Positions 1 through 6,002 of a DNA stretch of 6,857 nucleotides are shown here, piece after piece; within the stretch, counting starts at the first letter, position 1, and each line of letters starts with the position of its first letter. The DNA lies in assembly GCA_946055175.1 (NCBI GenBank), contig CAMGET010000068.1, positions 1 to 6,857 of the forward strand, read 5' to 3'. Under the pieces are notes generated by a model. The model did no database searches and was not told where the DNA came from. It saw only the letters and a list, made by a program, of their open reading frames with translations. A program made the position numbers and the translations under genes. Source of the DNA: an uncultured Roseburia sp. Its GTDB lineage: Bacteria > Bacillota > Clostridia > Lachnospirales > Lachnospiraceae.

Positions 1-383
1 CGGTATGGCTCGTCCATCCCCACAATTGGTTCCATGACAGCATCCACTTCATCCTCAGAAAAACTTCCAAGTCGAACCAGGTTTTCCCTCACTTTTTTCT
101 CTTTAAATGCAAGCTGTGCTTTATAATCCATCGCCTGAATCTGGCATCCTCCACAGCGTTTATGTAACTCGCAGCGCGGTAGCGTTCTATCTTCGGAGGT
201 TTCCATAATCTCCTCTACTCTCGCGTAGCCATACGTCTTTTTCAGTTTTGTGATACGAGCGCGGATTTTATCACCGACAATGGCATCTTTGACAAAAAAG
301 GCCATTCCCTCATGTTTTCCGATACCCTCACCGTTTACACTCATATCCTCGATTTCCAATTCGATGATGTCATTTTTCTGCAT
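1..383 (-). CDS. rlmD: 23S rRNA (uracil-C5)-methyltransferase, RlmD/RlmCD (RumA/TrmA) family, N-terminal fragment
   Basis: This is the first 127 codons of a gene that runs off the left edge, so the SAM-binding methyltransferase domain is not in view. What is visible is typical of the RumA/TrmA family. A TRAM RNA-binding domain fills about residues 3-60, with the 'SVNGEGIGKHEGMAFFV' and 'GDKIRARITKLKK' signatures. The start of the iron-sulfur cluster motif follows as C-x5-C-G-G-C (C71, C77, C80); the fourth cysteine normally lies further on. Family members methylate C5 of uridines in 23S rRNA. E. coli RlmD acts on U1939, and the B. subtilis enzyme RlmCD acts on U747 and U1939, so the exact target here is open. 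I chose the ATG at 383 because GGAAGG lies 7 nt upstream (391-396). An in-frame ATG at 398 would add five residues but has no ribosome binding site. It is the last visible gene of the leftward set, 66 nt after yhaM. Confidence 0.9.
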   Translation of the reverse strand, partial: MQKNDIIELEIEDMSVNGEGIGKHEGMAFFVKDAIVGDKIRARITKLKKTYGYARVEEIMETSEDRTLPRCELHKRCGGCQIQAMDYKAQLAFKEKKVRENLVRLGSFSEDEVDAVMEPIVGMDEPY

Positions 384-405
384 ACAATTTCCTTCCATAG
401 TGAAC

Positions 406-436
406 ACAAGCAGCCCCGTTACACGAAGCTGCCTGC
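406..436 (-). other. Stem-loop between yhaM and rlmD
   Basis: In minus-strand RNA this 31-nt segment can fold into an almost uninterrupted 14-bp stem with a GUA triloop. The outer arm GCAGGCAGC (436-428) pairs with GCUGCUUGU (414-406), two U·G wobbles follow (427-426 with 416-415), and CGU/ACG (425-423 with 419-417) closes the loop. The wobbles are allowed only in minus-strand RNA; on the plus strand they become A/C mismatches, which suggests an RNA structure in the leftward transcript. It lies 13 nt after the yhaM stop codon and ends about 10 nt before the rlmD Shine-Dalgarno site. No U-run follows (the next bases are GUUCACUAUGG), so it is not a standard intrinsic terminator. It could stabilise the yhaM 3' end, be a processing site or be a weak attenuator. 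The fold was worked out by eye. Confidence 0.45.
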
Positions 437-449
437 TAAAATCTAATTT

Positions 450-1397
450 CTACTTACTCGTTTTTCGAATATTGGTCTCCAACAAACGATTATATCCCAA
501 CCAATCTGTACTATTCTCCGGAGTGCCCGCAAAAATCTCACGGATGGTTTCCATCTTTGCATCCATATTGTCTGCAAAACTAAGCGCTAAAGCCTCCGCC
601 AACGCCGGTTTTTTCGGTGAACCAAATTCCAGTTCACCGTGATGTGCTAAAATGCAGTGCTTTAACTCATTTCCAAGACGTGTTGGAAACCCCTCAATCG
701 TGCGAATTCGTTCTCCTACCATCTCTGCACCAATCATAATGTGGCCAAGTAACTGTCCTTCATCTGTATAGTCATTTTCCGGGAAGACGGAAAGCTCCTC
801 CAGTTTTCCGATATCATGGAAAATCGCTGCACTCACCAGCAAATCATGATTTAAAAACGGATATGCCTTTGCAAAATATTCACAGTTCTTCGTCACACCT
901 AATGTGTGCTCCAATAAGCCTCCCACAAAACCATGATGTACGGATTTTGCCGCAGAGTGGAACTTAAACCGTTTTACAAACTCTGTATCCTCTACAAAAA
1001 AGCTCTTTAGCAGTCTGTTCAAATAGGGATTGCCCACACCTTGAATCAGTGTACACAGTTCTGTATACATCTCATCCACATTTTTCTCACTGACCGGAAG
1101 ATAGTCTTTTGGATCATATTCCCCTTCTGCTACCTTTCTTGCCCGTTTCACACTCAGCTGTAAATTTCCCTGAAAGCTTGTAATATCACCTGTTACCGCC
1201 ACATAGTCAAGCGCATCAAATTCATCAATACCTACAGAGCCCGGGTCCCATATTTTTGCATCCAGTGTTCCCGTCTTATCCTGAAGCACCAGATTATCAT
1301 ATGGTTTTCCCGCTTTTGTAAGTGCGGACTGTTTCATCTTGCACAAATAAATCTCGTTAATCCGCTCGCCTTCTCGTAAGGTCTCAATATATCTCAT
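450..1397 (-). CDS. yhaM: YhaM-family 3'-5' exoribonuclease (OB-fold plus HD domain)
   Basis: The 315-residue protein matches the usual length of YhaM (about 314 aa in Bacillus subtilis) and its two-part design. An N-terminal OB-fold nucleic-acid-binding domain spans about residues 14-90, with 'YDNLVLQDKTGTLDAKIWD' typical of the family. An HD metal-dependent phosphohydrolase domain spans about 150-285. Visible metal-site candidates are H164 in 'GGLLEHT', H194-D195 in 'AIFHDIGKLEEL', H219 in 'LGHI', H252-H253 in 'ILAHHGELE' and D277 in 'FADNMDAK'. All the expected HD positions appear intact. YhaM degrades RNA and single-stranded DNA from the 3' end in the cytoplasm, using divalent metals such as Mn or Co. 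The ATG at 1397 is the only sensible start: the frame stays open to a stop at 1455-1457 but offers no other ATG, GTG or TTG. The ribosome binding site is weak (AAAGG about 16 nt upstream), so translation may depend on coupling or a modest initiation rate. It lies 52 nt after the PDZ-protein gene and 66 nt before rlmD, probably in one transcript. Confidence 0.93.
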   Translation of the reverse strand: MRYIETLREGERINEIYLCKMKQSALTKAGKPYDNLVLQDKTGTLDAKIWDPGSVGIDEFDALDYVAVTGDITSFQGNLQLSVKRARKVAEGEYDPKDYLPVSEKNVDEMYTELCTLIQGVGNPYLNRLLKSFFVEDTEFVKRFKFHSAAKSVHHGFVGGLLEHTLGVTKNCEYFAKAYPFLNHDLLVSAAIFHDIGKLEELSVFPENDYTDEGQLLGHIMIGAEMVGERIRTIEGFPTRLGNELKHCILAHHGELEFGSPKKPALAEALALSFADNMDAKMETIREIFAGTPENSTDWLGYNRLLETNIRKTSK

Positions 1398-1449
1398 GAA
1401 TCTAATTCCAGCCTTTCTTTTATCTTCTCTCCTGTCGGAAGACCGTTTC

Positions 1450-2733
1450 TTATTTTAATTTTGAAGCCTCCACATCGCAGCGGATAGACACATATCCATC
1501 TGCACTCTGACGCTTAATAATTACCCGCACCTTATCTCCCGGGCGAATACTAAGCATCTTTCTCTCATAGGCTTCTTCACTATAGATGCCTTCCCCATCC
1601 ATCTCCACAATGACATCGCCGCTCTGTAAACCGGCATTCATTGCAGGGGAATCCATCTTCACTTCTTTAATATAAACTCCTCTCGGAATCTCATATTCCT
1701 TTTCAATCTCACTACTAACTGTACTAATGCCAAGACCTAAATATGCCATTTCTTTATTATTTGAAAGGTTTTCAATTAATGCCTTTAAATCTGAAATAGC
1801 AACTGCCGTCAGTGTATTTTCATCGCCCTGTCTGCTGTAATCCTGCATTACCAGGCCGATTACTTCACCCTTTACATTTAAAAGTGCTCCACTGCCGCTT
1901 TCACTGGCTACGATATCTGTTGTAAAAATCTTATAGTTTGCATCAATCGTAGAAATCGTATTGGTGGTTGACGTAATATTCCCTGTCAAAATAGAAAAAT
2001 TCATACCCATAGGGCTTCCAACCGCAATCGTAAGAGTTCCCTGCTGCACATACAAAGAACTTCCCAGTGGCGCAATCGAAATTTTCTGCATCGTTGACGC
2101 CTCTATCTCTGAAAGCGGAACGCTTAAAATCGCAATTCCTGTATTACCATCGTATTGCTTCATGGATGCCTTGATGGTTGTCTCATCCGCAAAGGTAACA
2201 TACACTTCCTGGGCGTTGGAAATCACCTTCTTCTCCGTCAGAATTAAAAGTTCCTGGCTATTATTTGCAATGATGATTCCGGAACCCTGGTCCTTGCTCT
2301 CATAGGCATTATTAAACCAATCCGTGTTGCTTTGAATTCCTGTCACCGTTACCACAAAACGATTTGCCTCACGTCCTACCGCATAAAGCTGATTCTGAAG
2401 CATCTGCAAATCCTCGATTGTCGGTTGCCAGTCAGTCATATTGATTGGCTGTTCGTTCTCTTCATTGGCATTCTCTGTCCCGACTACTTCCGTAGAGAGC
2501 GTTTCTGTAGGCTCGTCCACAGGAATAGACACCGTTGTCGGCTCCTCCGGCGGATATAAAAACGCTTCTATCTTTGGCTGCAAAAAGGCAATCACAAAAC
2601 TGGCAACCACGCCAAACATAAGTGCCATGGCAAATACAAAAGTAGCCTGAATCAGCATCCTTTTTTTGTTAACCGGTCTTTCTTTTCTCTTTTCCTTGAT
2701 AAATTCGTAATTTTTCTGTTCCTTATCCTGCAT
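1450..2733 (-). CDS. Membrane-anchored HtrA-like PDZ protein with degenerate protease triad (probable pseudoprotease)
   Basis: This 427-residue protein has the layout of Gram-positive HtrA/DegP-like proteins. A charged cytoplasmic tail (1-25) is followed by one transmembrane helix (about 26-52) and a Pro/Thr/Glu-rich linker (about 60-98). A trypsin-like (S1C) domain covers about 120-325 and a PDZ domain about 330-420 ('GVYIKEVKMDSPAMNAGLQ', 'SGDVIVEMDG'). The bulk should lie outside the membrane. The protease core is recognisable ('GSGIIIANN', 'GSPMGMNFSILTGNI', 'GALLNVKGEVIGLV'), but the usual LTNNHV histidine is replaced by lysine (K169 in 'LTEKKVI') and the usual aspartate by glycine (G199 in 'DGNTGIAIL'). 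The usual GNSGGP motif reads 'ESGSGAL'; S281 could be the serine if one residue is deleted after it, otherwise it too is lost. Proteolysis by the normal mechanism is therefore unlikely, and a binding or sensing role is inferred. The ATG at 2733 has AGAGAGG 6 nt upstream. It is the first gene of the leftward set. The family call is firm; the lack of activity is an inference. Confidence 0.85.
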   Translation of the reverse strand: MQDKEQKNYEFIKEKRKERPVNKKRMLIQATFVFAMALMFGVVASFVIAFLQPKIEAFLYPPEEPTTVSIPVDEPTETLSTEVVGTENANEENEQPINMTDWQPTIEDLQMLQNQLYAVGREANRFVVTVTGIQSNTDWFNNAYESKDQGSGIIIANNSQELLILTEKKVISNAQEVYVTFADETTIKASMKQYDGNTGIAILSVPLSEIEASTMQKISIAPLGSSLYVQQGTLTIAVGSPMGMNFSILTGNITSTTNTISTIDANYKIFTTDIVASESGSGALLNVKGEVIGLVMQDYSRQGDENTLTAVAISDLKALIENLSNNKEMAYLGLGISTVSSEIEKEYEIPRGVYIKEVKMDSPAMNAGLQSGDVIVEMDGEGIYSEEAYERKMLSIRPGDKVRVIIKRQSADGYVSIRCDVEASKLK

Positions 2734-2773
2734 GTTATTCCTCTCTTTAATAGAAACACATCCGATAAGAAAT

Positions 2774-2802
2774 ATTATAATTTGAAACGCTTACCCTTGC
2801 AA
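2774..2802 (-). promoter_or_regulatory. Predicted sigma-A promoter for the leftward gene set
   Basis: Read on the minus strand, TTGCAA (2802-2797) acts as a -35 box with four of six consensus bases. A 17-bp spacer separates it from a perfect TATAAT -10 box (2779-2774). Transcription would start near 2767, giving a leader of about 34 nt that ends in the Shine-Dalgarno site AGAGAGG (2746-2740) ahead of the ATG at 2733. Position, spacing and -10 match all fit a housekeeping promoter. Confidence 0.65.
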
Positions 2803-2817
2803 TACTTTATTTTCTGC

Positions 2818-2846
2818 TTTCCATAACCCACGCTTTAAGCTATAAT
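2818..2846 (+). promoter_or_regulatory. Predicted sigma-A promoter for the mutS2 operon
   Basis: TTTCCA (2818-2823) is a four-of-six -35 match, followed by a 17-bp spacer and a perfect TATAAT -10 box (2841-2846). Transcription would start near 2853, leaving a leader of about 34 nt with the Shine-Dalgarno site AGGTGG (2875-2880) 6 nt before the mutS2 ATG. Its -35 box is only 15 bp from the -35 box of the opposing promoter, so the two could affect each other. Confidence 0.62.
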
Positions 2847-2886
2847 AAAAGCAATCAGATTTTTAGTTTCAAACAGGTGGTTTACT

Positions 2887-5271
2887 ATGAATGAAAAAGC
2901 ACTTTATACATTAGAATATCATAAAATACGAACGCTTTTAGCGGAATACGCAGCCAGTGAAGAAGCCAAAAGACGGTGTCTAACCCTGACTCCTTCCACC
3001 GACCGCGCTCAGATTGAATTAGAACAGCTACAGACAAAGGACGCGCTTGATCGTTTGTTCAAATGCGGTCGTCTATCTTTTTCCGGTGTCCGCAACTTAA
3101 ACGACTCACTAAAGCGCCTGGAGTTGGGCAGTTCTTTAAATGCAATAGAACTACTTGCTGTCTGCTCCCTGTTGGAGGCAGCCAAACGTGTCAAAACCTT
3201 TTCCAGAGGAATCAGAGATGATGCCCCGGAGGACTCTTTAACCGCATTCTTTGCGCAAATTGAGCCCCTCACTCCACTGTATGATGAAATCCACAGATGT
3301 ATTTTATCAGAAGAAGAAATTGCAGACGATGCCAGCCCGGCGCTCCGTTCTATCCGTCGGTCAATGCACTCCATGACAGATAAAATCCGTGCGCAGATGA
3401 ACCAGATGATAAACAATGCAACAACCCGCAGTTATCTTCAGGATACCGTTATCACCATGCGTGACGGCCGCTATTGCCTTCCGGTAAAAGCAGAGGCTAA
3501 ATCCATGGTTCCCGGTATGGTGCATGACCAATCCGGCAAAGGCTCTACCCTTTTTATTGAGCCGATGGCTGTTGTGAATCTGAATAACGAGTACAAGGAA
3601 TTACTTTTAAAAGAAAAAGAGGAAATCGAAAAAATACTTGCTACCTTAAGTAATCTGGTATATGAATCCTCTTCCATGATTGCTACAGACTATAAAGTTT
3701 TAATTGAACTGGATTTTATTTTTGCAAAAGCTGCCTATGCACAGACCTATAACGGCGTTTCTCCAATGTTCAATGAAGATGGCCGCATTTCTATCAAAAA
3801 GGGGCGTCATCCGTTACTGGACCAGAAAAAGGTTGTTCCGATTGATGTGCATCTGGGAGATGATTTTAATTTGCTAATTGTAACCGGACCAAATACCGGC
3901 GGTAAAACAGTCTCTTTAAAAACGGTAGGCCTTCTTACCTTAATGGGGCAGTCCGGTCTTCCTATCCCTGCTTCTGAACGTTCAGAACTCGGTATTTTTG
4001 AAGAAGTATTTGCAGACATTGGAGATGAACAAAGTATTGAGCAGAGTCTTAGTACCTTTTCTTCTCATATGACAAATATCGTCCGTATTTTAGAGCAGGT
4101 TAACGACCGTTCTCTGGTTTTGTTAGACGAGCTTTGCGCCGGAACCGATCCCACCGAAGGTGCTGCTTTAGCCATTGCGATTTTATCCAAGCTGCATCTG
4201 TATGGTGCCAGAACAATGGCCACCACACATTACAGTGAGTTGAAAGTATTTGCTCTATCCACTGCCGGTGTGGAAAATGCCTGCTGTGAATTCAACGTAG
4301 AGACGTTAAGCCCGACCTACCGCCTCTTAATCGGTATTCCGGGAAAAAGTAATGCCTTTGCGATTTCTGAAAAGCTTGGGTTAAGCACGGATTTAATTGC
4401 AGATGCGAAAGAACGTATCTCTGAAAATGACGAGAATTTCGAGGACTTACTGGCCGATTTGGAAAAGAGCCGTACTACAATTGAAAAAGAGCAGTTAGAA
4501 ATCAATCAGTATAAAGCTGAAATTGAAAATTTAAAAAAGAAATTAGAAGAAAAACAGGAGCGCCTGGATGCAAGCCGCGAGAAAATATTACGGGAAGCAA
4601 ACGAAGAAGCCTTCAACATTTTAAAAGAAGCAAAAGATGTTGCTGATGCTACAATTCGTAACTTTCATAAATACGGAAACGGCACTGCTTCCATCAGTGA
4701 AATGGAAAAAGAACGTGCTACTTTACGTGACAAGATGACAGCCAGGCAAAAAAAATTATCTGACCAGAAAAAGGCAGAAGTATCACCGGATAAAGTTCCA
4801 AAGAATCTGCACATTGGTGACCGTGTCAAGGTCCTTAGCATGAATCTTGCCGGAACTGTTCACACGCTTCCGAATGCAAAAGGTGATTTGACGGTTCAGA
4901 TGGGTATTTTAAGCTCTCAGGTTAACATCCGTGATTTAGTGCTTCTTGAAGAGGACAACGCTCTGGCCGGTGCCAAATCCAAAAAAACCGGTATCGGGAA
5001 ATCTAAATTGAGCAAAGCTGCTTCTATTTCAACGGAAATCAATCTTATTGGTAAGACAACGGACGAAGCCATAGCTCTTTTAGACAAGTATCTGGATGAT
5101 GCTTATCTTTCTCATCTGCCTTCTGTACGCATCGTGCATGGAAAAGGTACCGGTGCACTTCGTAATGCCGTGCAGTCTCATCTAAAACGTTGTAAATATG
5201 TAAAATCCTATCATCTTGGTGAATATGGCGAGGGCGATGCAGGTGTTACCATCGCAGAATTTGAAAAATAA
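2887..5271 (+). CDS. mutS2: MutS2 / RqcU ribosome-splitting ATPase with SMR domain
   Basis: At 794 residues this is a full-length MutS2 (usual length about 780-800). The N-terminal part (1-280) is the MutS core/lever region without the MutS mismatch-recognition domain. The ABC-type ATPase follows: Walker A GPNTGGKT (334-341), the 'DIGDEQSIEQSLSTFSSHM' signature stretch (377-395), Walker B 'LVLLDELCAGTDP' with D414 and E415, and the 'TTHYSELK' switch histidine H448. A charged coiled coil covers about 515-632 (with a break near 592-603), then a KOW-like beta domain about 641-687 and a C-terminal SMR domain 716-794. The SMR domain keeps 'HGKGTGALR' (751-759), but its usual LDxR motif reads 'INLIG' (718-722). 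B. subtilis MutS2/RqcU recognises collided ribosomes and splits them using ATP, feeding ribosome-associated quality control; older work proposed a role in suppressing recombination. The ATG at 2887 has AGGTGG 6 nt upstream. The gene ends in tandem TAA-TAG stops and is followed 17 nt later by a response regulator gene, probably in the same operon. Confidence 0.96.
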   Translation: MNEKALYTLEYHKIRTLLAEYAASEEAKRRCLTLTPSTDRAQIELEQLQTKDALDRLFKCGRLSFSGVRNLNDSLKRLELGSSLNAIELLAVCSLLEAAKRVKTFSRGIRDDAPEDSLTAFFAQIEPLTPLYDEIHRCILSEEEIADDASPALRSIRRSMHSMTDKIRAQMNQMINNATTRSYLQDTVITMRDGRYCLPVKAEAKSMVPGMVHDQSGKGSTLFIEPMAVVNLNNEYKELLLKEKEEIEKILATLSNLVYESSSMIATDYKVLIELDFIFAKAAYAQTYNGVSPMFNEDGRISIKKGRHPLLDQKKVVPIDVHLGDDFNLLIVTGPNTGGKTVSLKTVGLLTLMGQSGLPIPASERSELGIFEEVFADIGDEQSIEQSLSTFSSHMTNIVRILEQVNDRSLVLLDELCAGTDPTEGAALAIAILSKLHLYGARTMATTHYSELKVFALSTAGVENACCEFNVETLSPTYRLLIGIPGKSNAFAISEKLGLSTDLIADAKERISENDENFEDLLADLEKSRTTIEKEQLEINQYKAEIENLKKKLEEKQERLDASREKILREANEEAFNILKEAKDVADATIRNFHKYGNGTASISEMEKERATLRDKMTARQKKLSDQKKAEVSPDKVPKNLHIGDRVKVLSMNLAGTVHTLPNAKGDLTVQMGILSSQVNIRDLVLLEEDNALAGAKSKKTGIGKSKLSKAASISTEINLIGKTTDEAIALLDKYLDDAYLSHLPSVRIVHGKGTGALRNAVQSHLKRCKYVKSYHLGEYGEGDAGVTIAEFEK

Positions 5272-5288
5272 TAGAAAGGAAGTAAATT

Positions 5289-5990
5289 ATGGCTGCAAAA
5301 CAGAAAATCCTGATTGTCGATGATGACAACAATATTGCGGAATTAATTTCGCTCTACTTAACAAAAGAGTGCTTTGATACAAAAATTGTAAACGATGGGG
5401 AAGAAGCCCTGCAAGCTTTTGAAACCTATAGTCCCAATCTGATTTTATTGGATTTGATGCTTCCGGGCATTGATGGCTATCAGGTCTGCCGAGAAGTTCG
5501 CACCAAATCAAACATTCCTATCATTATGCTCTCCGCAAAGGGAGAAATTTTTGACAAGGTACTGGGTTTGGAGCTGGGTGCCGATGATTATATGATGAAG
5601 CCCTTTGATTCCAAAGAGCTTGTAGCGCGCGTAAAGGCAGTTTTAAGACGTTATCAGCCTGTCAAAGCAGAAGAACCTGCTTCAGATATTAAATGTGTTA
5701 AATACACAGATTTAGTGATTAATTTATCCAACTATTCGGTGCTCTACCGCGGAGAACAGGTTGACATGCCGCCAAAGGAATTAGAGCTTTTATACTTCCT
5801 TGCTTCCTCCCCAAATCAGGTGTTTACCAGAGAGCAGCTTCTGGACCACATCTGGGGTTATGAATATATCGGTGATACCCGTACCGTAGACGTGCACGTA
5901 AAACGCCTTCGTGAAAAGATTAAGGACCATGCGAACTGGAGTCTGGCTACCGTATGGGGAATTGGCTATAAATTCGAAGTCAGAGAATAG
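5289..5990 (+). CDS. OmpR/PhoB-family response regulator
   Basis: This 233-residue DNA-binding regulator has the two expected domains. The receiver domain (about 5-120) shows the acidic pocket D11/D12 in 'ILIVDDD', phospho-acceptor D55 in 'LILLDLMLPG', switch residue S82 in 'IIMLSAKG', and conserved K104 in 'DDYMMKPF'. The winged-helix domain (about 137-231) shows 'MPPKELELLYFLASSPNQVF', the recognition helix region 'GDTRTVDVHVKRLREKI' and the closing 'TVWGIGYKFE' wing. Phosphorylation by its kinase should promote dimerisation and promoter binding. The partner is almost certainly the kinase that starts 12 nt after its stop codon. AAAGGA lies 8 nt before the ATG. The regulon and signal cannot be told from the sequence, and I assign no gene symbol because PhoP, WalR and RegX-type regulators look alike at this level. 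Confidence 0.95.
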   Translation: MAAKQKILIVDDDNNIAELISLYLTKECFDTKIVNDGEEALQAFETYSPNLILLDLMLPGIDGYQVCREVRTKSNIPIIMLSAKGEIFDKVLGLELGADDYMMKPFDSKELVARVKAVLRRYQPVKAEEPASDIKCVKYTDLVINLSNYSVLYRGEQVDMPPKELELLYFLASSPNQVFTREQLLDHIWGYEYIGDTRTVDVHVKRLREKIKDHANWSLATVWGIGYKFEVRE

Positions 5991-6002
5991 CGGAGGCACC
6001 TC

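Noticed and set aside
384..398. Longer start for the methyltransferase at the ATG at 398
   Set aside because: In frame and only five codons longer, but it has no Shine-Dalgarno site, while the ATG at 383 has GGAAGG 7 nt upstream and begins right at the TRAM domain.
406..436. Intrinsic terminator between yhaM and rlmD
   Set aside because: The stem is good but no U-tract follows on the minus strand, and none follows on the plus strand either, so I list it only as a stem-loop.
250..642. Plus-strand open frame of 130 codons over the left end
   Set aside because: It runs antisense through both rlmD and yhaM, two confident genes, and across the hairpin. The predicted protein is Ser/Pro-rich without any recognisable domain and there is no good ribosome binding site.
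1398..1449. Hairpin or terminator between the HtrA-like gene and yhaM
   Set aside because: Only a 5-6 bp TCTTC/GAAGA pairing with a 10-nt loop and no U-run; too weak to support.
1961..2305. Plus-strand open frame antisense to the HtrA-like gene (and the nested ones at 2332-2559 and 2441-2650)
   Set aside because: All lie inside a gene with clear trypsin-like, transmembrane and PDZ features; the translations show no domain and look like shadow frames.
2832..2840. Small palindrome GCTTTAAGC in the spacer of the mutS2 promoter as an operator
   Set aside because: Arms of only four bases are expected by chance in AT-rich DNA, and no second copy or direct repeat was seen.
3009..3416. Minus-strand open frames within mutS2 (also 3471-3677, 3807-4019, 4317-4505)
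   Set aside because: Antisense to conserved MutS2 motifs, low-complexity Ser-rich products and no promoter or ribosome binding site; explained as shadows.
5287..5511. Minus-strand open frames antisense to the response regulator (also 5790-5999)
   Set aside because: They overlap a fully convincing receiver and winged-helix gene and have no supporting signals.
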